Positions 35,495 through 50,400 are shown, counted from the stretch's first letter. The stretch: 64,000 nt of DNA from Pomphorhynchus laevis (GCA_012934845.2 WNNJ02000387.1:151459-215458); one strand, 5' to 3'. The notes: generated from the sequence alone by a model not told the origin. Numbers and translations: made by a program.

Positions 35495-38400
35495 TTACAT
35501 CATACGCGTAATTGATCCTCTATGTGGCGGTACGTTATCATCACTGTCCCAAATTTCAGGATTCCCAGAGCCTAGGAACAAGAAAATCACTCCGCCCATC
35601 ATCATTATTGCTGCAGAAAGAGAAAATACGATTTGCCATTGTTTCTGAGTATTCTACAACACGAATCAATAATATAATGATGTAATTACAATACAATGAT
35701 GTAATTAGTTTATTATTATATATCATATAATATACAATTAATATAATATAATATTATATACAATATAATATTTTATTTTAAATAGTTGACCTTTTAAATA
35801 GCAGGCCTTTTTATCAGTAAGGCAGCTCAACGAATGAAGTCAACAGATCAATCTGTGCGTTATATCCAGATAATTTCAGCAGACAATTTACAAAAAAACG
35901 CGGCCTGTAATTATACATAACAAAAGATATTAATAATAAAGACTTTATTAAATACACCAAAATATAGCATGCAAGAATTAAAAAAAGGTAGGTTATAACC
36001 AACTCAGACAAAAAATGACAAAATTTTACTTCGTTTTTTTTCATCTGCCCTTTCTCTTTCATGGCCTCAGGTCCAGGGGGATCTGAGCCCCCAACCGATC
36101 CTACACGCTCCTTTCGACTGAACCACCCGGGGTCTTTGACCCCCCGAAGAATCCAATCGGCGCGGATTTTGCTTGGTAAACGAGAGACGAGGAGCTTAAG
36201 AAACTATAGCCTTTGCTCTGGGGGACGTCCTCTTGAGAAGAAGACTAATCCCGAGATAGCCCAAGTGCCCCAAAGGCGCACCTGGGCTTTCCCTTTCAAT
36301 GACAGATGCTGAGCCCGTTTCAGGGCCCACCTAGCTTTCTTCAGGATACGTTTGAGTCTATCCAGGTCAGCTTTTGCCGACCAGTTCACCGTAACGGGGA
36401 ACCCCAGGTATTTTACTCGACTTGTGAAAGTGGGAAGTGGTTCAGAGGCAAATATGGAGGAGAGCGCAGAGAGTGCTAATCTCTTAAGTTTTTGCTTTGT
36501 AGCAGGTGTGCCATGAAAGACGACCACCTGCGATTTAGCTGAGTTTTAAATAAGATTGAATACGGGTAACTGATCTTTTAATCTTAAAAAGAAACGGCTG
36601 ATGTCAGAGACTACGTCTTTACACATGTGTCCAGTGAACAGGGCTGTGGTGTCATCAGCGTACACCACAAGACGTTGTTCGCGTTTAAATATTTTGAATA
36701 GTTTAATAGAGGCAGCAAGATATAAGATAGAAGAAAGTTTGGATCCTTGAGGTACACCCGTAATAGGGTAGAACTGACGCGCATCAGGGTCGTCTTCATA
36801 GTAAAATCGCTTGGTATACAACAGAATCTCCACTCTATTCACAATTCTCGCAGGCAACCCGAGGGACCTGAGAGAAGAGATCACAAAAGGAATAGAGATG
36901 CGGTCAAATGCAGCAGAAAAGTCAAGGAAAACATCCACAACTAGACGATGGCTATTATCCCGACAAAACTGCTTCACCTCACCAACTGCTGAATGAACCG
37001 AGCGACCTTCGACAAACCCATGAAAACCTGGAGGGATCAAATTACGCCTACTTAAATGGTCGCGGATTTTACGCGCAAGCGCTTTTTCGTAAATCGACAC
37101 GAGGCATTTTGAATCGAAATGGGTCGCAGATCTTTAGGGCATGAGCAGGATTTTTTCTTAGGAATAAAAACACGCTTACTAATATTAATACCTGCTACAT
37201 CGGATGGGAGAGCTAAAAGCATTGTGACGGCCACCTCTCTTCTCTGATCAGCTGTCAAAAGCTGACAGACCCGAGAAGAAAGTGGAACGACGGATTTGGA
37301 GATGCCCGGGAGTGGACCCCAGGAGTTAAGGATATCCGTAACAGATAGATCCCTACTCCTAAAGTTACACTAAGGCGAGATTTGTTAAGGTGATAGAGTG
37401 GTTCCATAGTTGTGTAGGTCTAGTGACTCCTCCAAAACTTTATCAAGGCCTACATTACCTATCCAACCCAATGCTCTATCCTTCCAGCAAACAAACTTCT
37501 CCTTCTTGAAAATCTTTTAAAAGGAAGTGTGAGAAGGATTAAGGCGAGCAATATTCGTCCTATCTTTACTAAGCTGGAACCTATATCTAGTGCTCCAGTA
37601 TTCATTCGAGAGAGGCTGTCTGGCGGAAACGGAGAGATTAGGGAGGTTAAGTAATTTTGCTAGGACCTTGAGTTTCGTCGGAGTGGGATTGTATATACGA
37701 CATTTATAGGTAGTCGATAGAATCGCGCTAGCTTGCGAAAAGAGGTAGATATTAAATTTAGTCAAACTCTCATTTTCTATTTTAAAGAGGGCCACTCTGA
37801 TCGGATCAAAGTGAAACCTCCTTCGAAGCAACATATCTTCCTCAATCCTCCAACGAATTAGGTCATGAGAGGTGGACAATTGCTGGCGCGACTGCTCCGT
37901 GCAGAAGGGTTTTAACAACCACCTCGAGTGAAGCAGTAAAATGTCGAGGATAGAATTTGTTGATGTGCAATGAAAGGTTGGTGACGGGGGTTTGTGAATA
38001 AGATAACTGTTCCTAGCTCTGCGAAGTGCTGCATTGATCTAATGACCAGTTCTGTCATTGAAATCTTCAAGTATCATGTCATAACCGCTGTCAATAATAC
38101 TATCCAGGATGTCACGGTTCCTGTGAATTTCCCCTGGACGGATGTATACATTGGCTAGACTTATGCGTTTACCGTTCTTACTGAGTGAAACTACTAAACA
38201 AGAAAGGGATGGACATGAGTAGTTTTATGGGAGGGAGGACCTTAAGGAGCACTTAACTAAGGTTAAGAGTCCTTGAGATGAAGAGGAGTGAGGTGGGATT
38301 ATCTTCTGAGTATAGTGGGAACAGATATGCTTTGGTATAAATCGAGTAAATTCCTGGGGGATACGGATGGACAGCGTCTCTGGAAGGACTATAACATCTG

Positions 38401-41400
38401 CATCTCTACTAGATAGAAGTCCAAGGGCGGAAGCACCTCCCGAGTTCCACTGAAGGATATTCATTGACAAAGGCTCACGAGTACTCTGCATTGTGATGGA
38501 TTAGTTGGATGGGAGATTGCCTTCCTAAACAAAGCTAGGTGCAGGAAGGTTGTCCTTCCCACCACTGGCCCTCCAAGGAAGGTACTTGCCTCTGGCAGTA
38601 TCCTCATTTCCCCTATTAGTCTTCTGTTGGATTAGCTTCCCAATCTTGAACGGGGCGACGGCATGAGCTGAAGCCCCTCTCTTTTTCTACTCCGGAACCG
38701 AGGAAACAGGAAGCACAGGATTAGTCCCGATAACAGTTAGGATAAAGCGTACTAACTCCTCCATCTGCCGAAGAGCATTTGAAGTCTTTAAGTCGATAAT
38801 CCGTAGAATGTCAGCGTCATCCATACGTGGAGCTGCAGCGACCGCGAAGGACTTGGCCGGATTGGGCGGTTTCAGCAAGAATAATTGTCTCTATTCTTTG
38901 AATAGAGAGAGCATTTCCTGCTCCAAGCAGGATGGCACCCCCCCCGCAATTCGAGCAGGAAAGGAGGGCCTCGCAGCGATCGGTAGTTGTAAGAGAAGGA
39001 CAGCTGGTGGAGCTACAGACCCTACACGAAGGGGTCCCACTGCATCTGTAGTCCCAATGTCCCCATTTGTGACACCGGCTGCAGTGGGGATAAGTCAGAT
39101 CATCTCTCTCTGTGATCGTGAATTTAATATTAAAACCCATAAAGGGATTCGACGCAGAATTAGACAAGGATTCAGCAATATTTAGGGGAGCATTGCAAAA
39201 GCCAACCGGGATAAGGTTCCCGTCGCTACCCCGGATTGACCTCAGATTGGTGACCTTGAATTTAGCCATAAAAGAACCTATATCTTCTTCCATTGAACAG
39301 GGAAGATTTGAAACTTTCAGTGATGCTAGGATAGGCTTGTATGAAATTTCACCATATTAAGCTAAATTGGCGGAGAAGTACTCCATGTAGTTTGCGGCAA
39401 GGTCATTCGAGACAAAAGAGATCTTCACCTCCGCAGGGTGTAACCTAACAGAGTTAAATAGAACCCTGTTCTGAAACTGTTTGGTGAAGGATCTCAAAAA
39501 TTTGTTGTAGAGATCGTGTTTTTCAATCGTTTCTTAACTTTAATTATCAGCAAATTCTTTAATTTAGGAGTGGGGGAAGCACCTCCCCATCACCTGAGAC
39601 CATATGATAATTACTAACCTTGTTACTTGGATCTGTAGTTGGATTTACTTTTAATTTGTCTTTTTTGTAGGATTATCGTTTTTGCTGCTATCGTTTGATA
39701 GCTCCGAAATTACTTGTACACTACACATTAATTTTTGATATTAATAACAGTAAAAAACATTCAAAACACACAACGGATAAAAATGTGCAACAGCGGAAAC
39801 ACTATCGGTGCATAAAAGAATCCAAAAGTTTTTGTTTCCAATGGAGATACAGTCAAGGAAGGATTATAGGTTAGTGATCTTGCAAATATATCTATTTCTA
39901 GCACGGAGGGTGAACTCCCTCCTGTTCCAAAATTAACTAACCTGGTAGTGATAAATATAAAAAAACCATTGGAGAAAATCTCTCCCTTTAACATTTTTGT
40001 GAGAGAGCTCGCTTCGAAATTTCTGAAGAGAGTTCTTTTCAATTCTATTCGATTCCTCGAAGCGGAAATTCGAATTTCATTTTCTTCTCCAGATCTGGCT
40101 TACTCATATCTAGACTACTTTACAAAAAACTTGTATGACTATGGCTCGGCTGATTATAGGGCCATTCAAGCAACTTTAAATGTTTCGAATTTTCCTAGAT
40201 ATGGCTCTGGTGAAGATATTGAAAACTTCGAGATGGGCTTTAAGGTGACAAACACTCGCCCCATTATGGGGAAAAATGGTCTAGCCATTTCTATCTCGTT
40301 CTGCTCTACTGCCGTAAATAATGCTGAGCTCCTTGCTAAGAGCAAGTGCAACCCATTCTTGGGCTACAATCAGGATTTCACAGTTATTGAGGCAGACTCA
40401 CTTACGTTCCCACATTGAAATAGTTGCCATGGATGGAGACACTGAGACTCCACTTGTTCTAGGCTCTATAATTGTGGTGTATGTGTGGCTCGGGAAGTCC
40501 ACGAGGGAAAATGTGCCCTCTCCCATCAATGCTCCAACTGTGAAGACCCTACCCGGCGTGGTTTAAACGTTGCCCCTTATCCGAGGCTTATAAAAGACAA
40601 CATATCGGTTTACCGGCACCTAGAACATCTTGCATTGCTATAGCCTCGGCCAATCCTTGTGAGATAAGAATGAACGATCGCGATATTGTGACTTCGATGG
40701 ATGCAAGGATGCAGATATTGAAAGATGAATTTCAATCCAGTTGTCAACTTACTAAAATAACAGGTGGAATCGCGTTCCACCCTTCATATTTTCTCGAAGG
40801 CCAAGAGGCCACAGGGATCCAAAAAGTGGCCTGCTGTAAGACCGCTATTAGCTCCGATTAAACATGCAAGGACTAATTGAACGCAATGGGCGATAGTCCC
40901 GGAAAATGAAGACAATGCCGGTGGGCAAGTGTCTTCTTCTCGTGGGGGTAGGAGTGAGAAGGGCAACCTTCTCTCCTGGCTCCTGCTAGGGGTAGGCAAC
41001 CCCACTCCCGCTGAATTAACACAATGCAAAGTAGGCAAAAGCCTTTTACACTGAATATCGTTCAGTGAAACTCGGGAGGTGCTTCTGCCCTTAGCCTTTT
41101 ATCTGGCAGAGACGCAGATGTTATAGTACTTCAAAAGACGTTGTATATCCGTCTCCCCAGGACATTACTCGAATTATCCCTAAGCACATGTATATGCACT
41201 TTACTCCGTACATAACCCCACCTCACTCCTATTCATCTCAAGGTCTTCTAACCTTAATTAAATGCTCCTTAAGATATTGCCTCCTGTTTAAATTATTCTT
41301 GTCCAACCCTGTCTTGTTTAGGTAAATCGCTCTGTAAAAATGGTAAACGCATCAGCATAGCCTATGTATATAATTTGTTGTTACACTTGCACTGGGACAA

Positions 41401-44400
41401 CCAATGGTGTACTCATAGATAAATCAACATGTTTCAAATTTTTTATAAATCACTATTCGATTCTACTTCTTGGTCTGATGAGGATATATAGGATGCTGCA
41501 TGGTGTTTATGCCTCCTCATGAGGAAAACATAGTGATTTATTTAGGATTACACTATTGGCTGTCCCAGGGCATGTGTAACAACAAATTATATTTTATACA
41601 TTTGTACACTTGAATGTGTCCCTGTTAAACAGCATTTCTATTAAAAGTAATTTAGTGCCTGATGCATGGTTAAACTGCAATACGCACTGCCATGCACAGA
41701 GCTTATGCTAAATTCAATCCGATGATTCAGATTAAGGGTAGTTCTGTTTTTCGAGCTTTAAACACTGTTTAAGCGTGTGTTAAGGTGCCTATGGATGATT
41801 ATGAAAGTCACAGTACTGATGAGCTCTGTTAGAGCGTAAAGCGTCTGCCGTTGTTAAAGTTTGTCGTCACACATAGGATGAATGGGCATACGTAGCGACT
41901 TTGAATATCGCGAGAATAATTCGGTTCTATTTCTTAGTCTGACGAGGATATATAGGATGCTGCCTGGTGTTTATGCCTCTTTATGAGAAAATATAGTGAT
42001 TTATTTACGAGTACACCATTGTGTGTCCCAGGGCATGTGTAACAACAAATTATATTTTATATATTTACACACTTGAAGGTGTCCCTGTTAAACAGCATTT
42101 CTATTAAAAGGAATTTAGTGCCTGATGCATGGTTAAACTGCAATACGCACTTCCATGCATAGAGCTTATGCTAAATCCCTCTGATGATTCAGATTAAGGG
42201 TAGTTCTGGTTTTCGAGCTTTAAACACTGTTTAAGCGTGTGTTAAGGTGCCAATGGATGATTATTGAAGTCACGATACTGATGAGCTTCGTTAGAGCGAA
42301 ACGCGTCTACCGTTGATGAAGTTTGTCGTCACACATAGGATGACTAGGTCTGCTGCATTTGACCGCATCTCCATTCCTTTCCTTATCTCTTCTCTCAGGT
42401 CCCTCAAGTTGCCTGCGACATTTTTTAACAGGGTGATGATATTGCTGTACACAAAGCGGTTCTACTATGAAGATAATCCTGAAGCACGTAAGTTCTACCA
42501 TATTACGGGTGTACCCCAAGGATCACCACTTTCCTTAATCTTATATCTTACTGATTCCATCGAACTATATAAGATATTTAAACGTGATCAACATCTCGTG
42601 GTATATGCTGATAATACCACATACTTAATTTCTGAACGCAGGTGCAAAAATGTAGTCTCGGACATCAGCCGTTTCTTTTTAAGATTAAAAGACCAGTTGA
42701 CCATTTCCAATCTTATTTTGAACTCCTCGAAATCATAGGTGGTCGTCTTTTATGGCGCCGCTGCCATTAAGAATAAATTGAAGAGATTAGCACTCTCAGC
42801 TATATCCTTCATATTTGCAAATCATCCACTCCCCACCTTACATGTCGAGTAAAATATCTGAGTTCGCTGTTACGATGGACTTGTCCGCGATAGCTGACCT
42901 AGATAGACTTAAACGTATTCTAAACAAAGCTAGGTGATCCTTGAAACGGGCTCAGCATCCGTTGTTGAGTGGGAAACCTCAAGTGCGCCTCTGGTGTACT
43001 TGGACTATTTCGGGATTAATCTTCATTTCGAAAGGACTTCCCCCAGAATAAAAACTAAGGTTTCTTAAGCTCCTCATCTCGCCATTACCGAGCATGTTCC
43101 GCTTTGATTGTACTCTTCGGGGGCGGGGGTAAGAGACCCCGGGTGTTTCAGTCGGAGAGCGGCGAATTGTTAACGAAGTTACCACCTAAATAGAAACTTA
43201 ACATAATATTAATAATGGATTACGTAAAATTCAAAATTAACTTTTACATTCTACATAAAACAATTTTTGCCCCAATCATTTTTGGGTTGAGTTTAGATAA
43301 TAAGCGTTAGATTTATTTTAGTGAAATTTATTTTTGGATAACTTATAGTGGTGACTTGTCCCTGTCATGTAAACTGCGAAATTAATTTATAAAAAATTTA
43401 TTTCTGCGAAATTCATTTCTGGGACACTAAAAGTAATGACGAGTTCATGTAAACAGTTAGCAGCTAACTGATATTTAGCCATCAGTTTATATTATTCTTC
43501 AACATATCATATCTAGTGATATCATATCATATCTATTCTTCAACATATCTAGTTGTTGTTTTATCATTTACGTCTTCATTAGTTTAATTAATTAAGATGT
43601 GAATTAATTTATTTAATTCTGAAGAATAAAATAATAACGATATATAATAATAGGCTATTATGAATTAATTTATTTGATTCTGAAGGAATTAAATAAATAA
43701 GGCTATTAAATAATTTAATAAGGCTATTAAATAATTAAATTAAATAAATTAGGCTATTATAATAATAGCCCTGCACTGAATCTAATAAATCTAAATAAAC
43801 ATTATGCAAATGTTATTAATTACTGATTAATGGGTTGAGTTAAGTATAATTATATAGTTTAAAGTCGAATTTTCAGTAGCTAACTGTTATTATCAGGAGG
43901 ACCTAAAATTACATAAGCGAGTTAATCGCCCCATTAATCAATAATTGGGGCAAGTGTGATTTTAAGGACCTAAAATCACACAAGATTATATGTTTTAATT
44001 TATCCATTCACTTATTAAAAGCGAATTGATAAACTAACAGTTAGCTATCTTTCAACAGCTACTGTTATCATCATCAGGAAGACCTATTGATTAATGGGGC
44101 GAGTTCATCGCCCATTAATTCACTTATTAAAAGATATCTTAAAGTAATCGTTATTAGAAAAATGTAAGAATTATCGTTTTTATTGTCAAATATAATATTT
44201 TTACGATACGAAATAATTCAAGGTACTTTTAATAACTTTAATAAGCTATAGAATAACTTATTCCAATAACTTGATATTAAAATTATTAAATGCCTTAAAT
44301 TAATACTTATAGAAGATATAGGGTAATTGCGGTAAAATGTCTTTAATACCTGTGGTGTTAATACCGCTGTTACGTATGGTGTTAGTATTCCTGGTAATGT

Positions 44401-47400
44401 TGCAAATGTATTAGATATTCCAAACACTACCCCAGCGTGCACCGGAACTATATCATTGGCGTTACACATATGACCGGCACCCCATGTTATTCCGCTTAAA
44501 TGAAAATAATTTTTGAACAGTTGTTTTATTTTGAAATATTTTATCACATCACGATGACAGAATTTACTATTAAATATCAATATTTATCATTAAGAAATTG
44601 TGAGCACAATCAAATTTTTTGATGTACCATTATTAGTTTTTTAATATGCAAGTCATTGATTGATTCACTAATAAAATTATCCTTTGTTGATAATTTTATG
44701 ATCGGCGATAAAATCTTTCTTGGCTAGCAAAATCATTTTATGCAAGGTTATCTACTGTCAAAAAATAAGGAAAAAATATCAGCACGAATGATTGCTTTAG
44801 AATACTTGATTTTAAACTTTTTAATTAAAAATCATTAATTGAAATTATTATATGAATGTTAATATTATTTAATGAAAATTTAATATTTATATCATGATGA
44901 ACAGGTTTTTAGCATGTGATAAAACAGTTTTTTTTCTGATATAGCAGAATCCAGCTAGATTTAAAATTTTAAAATTAAAATTAAAGTTGAATGTTAAAAA
45001 TTTTTAATTTTTATTTTAAAATAAATTAAAATAAAATTTTAATTTATTTAAAAAAATTATAATTTTTTGCATCAAATTTAAAAAATAAATTAAAATAAAG
45101 TTTACCATGTATAACGCACCGAATTTAAATACAAATTTATACGCAAAGTAAAATGAGGTAAAATAAAGTAAAATAAAATAATTATATACATGTATCTAAA
45201 TCATTTATTTTATTATAAATAAATTTTCATTATTTTATTTTAAAATAAAGTATAACGCACCAAATTTGAAATACAAATTTATACGTAAAGTGTAAAAATT
45301 TATTGATTTTCGCAAAATCATTTTCTCTTAAAATTAAAAATTTTTAATAACAATAAAGGTTATTTAATAATTTAATAAATTATTAAATTATTAAGTTCAA
45401 TAATTTTAGTATATTTATTCAGCAATATAAACACTACAACTTACTTTCAAAATGTTGTACAATACAATAAATTAACGTTTGCATTAACGAGTGCTTACAA
45501 ATTGTCTCTATTAATTCTGTATTAAATATTACCTGATGAACTCGTTATTTCAAATTCAACATATTAGCTTAACCAGGTCATTTAAATTAACATTACGTTG
45601 TTCAATTATAAGATGTTTTTAAGATGTTCAATTATATTTGAGCAATAAGATGTTTTTAAGATGTTCAATTATATTTGAGCAATTATGAGAAATGTCAACG
45701 CTTCACTAATATAAAGCAACTTTTATTTTCCAAAAAAACGACAAATTGTGCACGTCGGAGCTCCAAAAGGATTTGTAACTTTTAAAAATAACTATGGTGA
45801 ATGGTGGTCTAATGAATTTTGCTTACAAATTGTTCTTGAAGACATGGCCAACGCTGGCCATGTCTTCAAGAACATGTCTTCAACTTCCAGGGGTTCATAG
45901 GTTACAATTGTGATGAACCATTTATCGAGGGCAGTGGTGGCACTGTATATGTTCATGGAGAAATTAACGTGGGATCTATCGACGATGCAGATGAACGATC
46001 TGAAGACTTATCTGATAACAGATTCGAAACCGAAAGAGAGTGTGATGATCTTACTGATAGCAGAACTGGAAACGACAGTGATGAGGATTGTGAGAACACC
46101 TGTGCTTATAGTTCAGAGGTTGACACTGTAGATACCTTCAATATTGTCGATGTAATTGATGTTCGATCAGATAACAGAAGCAATGACTGCAACGGTTATG
46201 GGAATGACTACCTTGCGACTATAGCGCTGATGGAGGACAACAACGATTCTGGAAATTACTACTGCTGTAGTGTGGAAAAACGAATGGTTCTAAAAAAGTT
46301 CGAGGATTCCGGTTGTGGTTGTTTCTCTGATACAGTAACGTGTTGGAAATTCAAAAGAAAATAATCCTTACTGCAAATCAAACTTAGTACCACTTAACTT
46401 TTCTGCTAAGTTCCGAAGGTGTCTCACCAGCGATGGTCTTGGCTGCGCTGTGGAGTTCGGAAGCGTAAGTCATTTAAGAAGACAGGCACTTAAAGGCTCC
46501 TTCAGAGAACATATCGACTTTGAACTCTTGTCAGAGAAAAGTAAGAAACATACTGGTTTATCATGTATTTCCAATTTGTCAATTCTGTTCATGATATCCT
46601 TTAACATTATATCTATTAATAGCTTTGAAAATAATTATAATTTTTGAGGATGTAATAAAATTTTCACAATTACGGGCAACATTCTTTTACAAACTACTTC
46701 TGTCAATTAGCATTTAACAATTTCTTAAAGGTTAACGCTTTTTCGTCTATGTAACTTTCCTATCACATATGTATGCAAAGTTCAACCATCGATAAGATAA
46801 ATATTTTTGTATACTGGAAGAACAAAGCTTTGAAGGAGGTGATGTGTTCGAACAGAAGGGAGGTATGGAGATCATGCGACAAGACCGCTGGCCTACGTCT
46901 GCTAAAATCCTCTCCTTATGTGGTACTAATCCTTGGATTTTTGTTTATATATTCTAATTTTTAATAAAATCTTTATTTATTTTATTATTACTAATATAAA
47001 GACTACGGAGTTGATTGAACTATACCGCACAATGTAGTTAATCACAAATATCTATGGAAAATAAATTGTTAGTAATTTTAAATTAAGTACAGTTATAAAA
47101 TGATATCAGATTCAAGTATCATCTTATGAAATCAACATGTTAATCAAATTTTATGATAACATGAGCAATTAACGAAGGAAGCTTGAATTTCTACTTATGT
47201 GGTAAGAATAATGTTTACTTTTTATTTCCTGCTATTAAATTTAACACCAGTTAATAGAAGTTTACAGATTATTGAAAAATTTAATAAATCGAGCTGCTAA
47301 GTCATTCACAAAAATTGTGTTAGCCTCAAAATCACTTGATAAAATTGTAGTATTAAATGCAGAATACTGAAAAGTGTTATCAATCGAGCAGCTGCCCGAA

Positions 47401-50400
47401 TATATTTTTCATCTTTAATAAAATGTAATTAATGATTTTGTTCTACTTTGCAGGAGTGTTTATGTTTCAACTTTGCAGGAGTGTCCGATATTTATATAAT
47501 TAAAGTAATCAAGGATAATCGTATAAAGTAGCATTTTTCTATAAATAAAGTATATACAATTAGATATCATAAGGAAAATATTTATTTATAAATAATATTA
47601 CGAAATTAATAAATATTAAAACAATATTTTTTCTTTCAATGATGAAATAATTGTCAATATTTCAAAAAATTAATATAATAATTACTGATATTTAAGTTAT
47701 AATATTTACGTATGTACTTAGATCTACTAATTACATAATTTAAAAAACTTATATATATAATCTAATCTAAGTATGTAAGATCTACTAACTTAGATCTTAC
47801 ATACTTAGATTAGATTAGATTAGATATATAAGTTATTTAAATTATTGTTCGAAAAATTGATAAAGGTGACAATTAATAAAGTTAATTAGTAGATACACAT
47901 TATAATAATGAATATTTAACTATTTCTAAAATAATTAAAAGTCGTTTTAAGCCCATTATCGATATTTGGTCTAGAACCCACATATTCTAACAAATACTCA
48001 CAAAAGTCCTTGACCTAGTGCTAGCAATAGGATTGCTAGATTTTGTTGTGAGCATTTTACAAATCCAAGAGCAATTAGAAAAATACCTGGAATCCATGTC
48101 CCTTAAATACATTAGAAGTCGATTATATAAATAAACAGATTTTGAGTATTTACCCATCATTACTGCTATTTTACGAATAACAGTTCGATTTTTTATTATA
48201 TTCTTTCTGAATAAATAATCTGCCAAAAAACTAGACAATGTTGTTGTAAACCAAATTATTACGTAAGGAATAGCTGACACAAAGCCACTCTAAATTTAAA
48301 ATTTGAGCTAGAACATTGAAAAATGCTATTTTAAAAAATTAAATTTTGATGAAATTAATATTGTTACAATTAAAACTTTTTCTGGCATTGCATGTTGCTT
48401 TAATATTATCTATAAGCCAACAGCAGTTGGCTACACTTAAGTATTGTTGGGCCTCATCAGCTACTGATCCAATATCTACGTTCACTTTCCGGTCTTTTGA
48501 GGGCTTAGCTGACGATCACTCGACTCGTCTGCTTTATTGACATAGTTTGTCAATAAAAAGACAAAATCATTCTAAAATCATTGCATATAAGAAATGCAAT
48601 TAATATTTTAATATATAATGTTATTAATTAATATATAATTTTATACCTATAATTATGTATAACAAAAAGCTGTATAATAATTAGCATGATTAGATATATA
48701 AAAGTATGCAGTATCGAAATATTTAATAAAAAAATATTTCAACATTTAGTATTGAAATAAATATGAATTTATTATATATTAATTAATATATAATTACATA
48801 CTTATAATTATGTATAACAAAAAGCTGTATAATATATAACTTGATTAGACATATAAAAATATGTGATATCGAAATATTTATAATTCGTAACGTGTTGGTT
48901 TCAATAAATATTTCTCTATAATCCTAGCATCAAATAATGTTTATGCATTACTTTGTATTCAATTAAAATGAGTACAAAAGTTTGAAAACGAAATATAATT
49001 ATAATGAAAATAAATTCTTTGGTATTATAGAACAAGTTAATGAAGAAAATATCAAAAAATTACTTATTTCTAATCCATTCGGAAGCAAACAAAAATAAGA
49101 ATTTTGCGACGTTTACATTCGTACAATTAAGAATGTTTCCATAAATATGAAGGATGAATCCATAGTAAACAGAAACATTGAAACTTTAATGTAATTGATT
49201 ATATCTATAATAGACTATTATGATCTTTTGAGATAGTTTATATTATTATTGTATATTACAATATCACGTTATAGCGAGTGATAGAAATCGTTACAAAATT
49301 AATAGCATATTTTTCAACAAAACACCCACATTTAAATGTTAATATTCAAATCAAAAAAAAACTGAAATAAGATAATTGCAACAACTGAAAACGTAGCATT
49401 GCTTCACAGTTTTATTCCATATGTCATTTTTGCTAACCTTTGAAGTATCAAGATAAAGGACATTGCTAAAATATGACGGTGTTTCAGTAAGCAGAGTATA
49501 AAATCCCCAATTTGCGCAAGTATGCGTGAGAAATAAGCCCCAACAATGCTTACTTGTTAAAATCGCTTTCCAAGGTGCAGACTATATTACAAAAGAAATT
49601 GACACTTAATAAGGAGATTAAACGTATTACCAATTCATTAGTTTCAACTCTAACTGTATCTAGATGCTTTAAAATGTAATCCTTTTCACGTTGTGGAGTT
49701 ATCCATGATTTTTGGGGTGTATCCCTAAAGAATATTAGCCATAGTAGAATCCACAGTAACTCAATTGAAGCTAAAATTAGATTAAAATTTTGTCAGTCAC
49801 GTTCAAAAATGTTGCCTGCTGTAAATAACTATAAATATTGACAACAGTGAAAACTACAACAAAAAAAGAAAGTTAAATATGTTAAATTGTATCGCCAGGT
49901 CCAGTAAATTTAAAACCAACAGATGATTCTGCTTATTTCTAGCATAAATATAGTTTTTCAAACGTTAAAAGCTTAATGTTAAATACAATTTAAATATTTT
50001 AAATTGTTTTTAGTAATCTTTGCATAACTATTTTTATAATCTAACTATTTCAAATAACTATCTTTAAAATTTACAGGGTGTTTGTTGAAAAATTATTAAA
50101 ATTGTAAATATTGCCAAAAAACGATTACAAGTAGAGCAGACTTCCTTATCACTCCTAGACGAGCTGATGGTAGCCGGCAGCACTCATCAGTAGTGTGAAC
50201 TACCATCAATCGTTTCGGCTGCCTTGTGATATATTAAATAGGCATTTCCGAGAATTTGCTAATGTGATAGCATGGGCATAGCCTCTTTAAACTAACCATG
50301 TGCTTTCCGGACCATCCTAATTTTATTCGGCAGGAATTTTACTTGCTGTCGTTGCTTGCTTTCTCACAGGATCCTTTGGAGAATACATTTTTATAATTTT

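Larger units (their letters stand above)
35930..39775 (-). mobile_element. LINE copy C, in an SLC17 intron
   Basis: Minus strand, so sense to the host gene. 3' UTR and tail as in copy B (AAGACTTTATTAAATACACC at 35938). The 5' ends of C and D abut, with only 54 bp between the two ORF1 start codons. Confidence 0.85.
41363..42343 (+). repeat. Pair of 462-bp tandem repeats carrying hammerhead cores
   Basis: Two direct units (about 41456-41917 and 41918-42343, the second cut short) with shared landmarks: GGATATATAGGATGCTGC, CCCAGGGCATGTGTAACAAC, CCTGATGCATGGTTAAACTG, TTAAGGGTAGTTCTG, AAGCGTGTGTTAAGGTGCC. Before them, 41378-41433 is an inverted copy of the stretch around 41527-41590 (GTGTAACAACAAAT). 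No open frame. The array replaces 1.25 kb of LINE D. A third unit lies at 63167-63545. Tandem hammerhead units are known from Penelope-like pseudo-LTRs, retrozymes and satellites; which of these applies here is undetermined. Confidence 0.8.

Noticed and set aside
41464-41530. A second CTGATGAG in each 462-bp unit as another hammerhead
   Set aside because: It is followed by a plain hairpin (with CCTCATGAG) and no GAAA plus stem III in hammerhead order.
47748-47826. Interstitial telomeric repeat (TTAGATTAGATTAG)
   Set aside because: Unit is not the TTAGG or TTAGGG telomere repeat; it is part of a short inverted repeat.
48346-48540. 64-residue plus-strand frame with a hydrophobic start
   Set aside because: The hydrophobic start is AT-rich intron and the tail a GC-richer repeat-like block. 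It lies just upstream of an SLC17 exon on the other strand with no support of its own.
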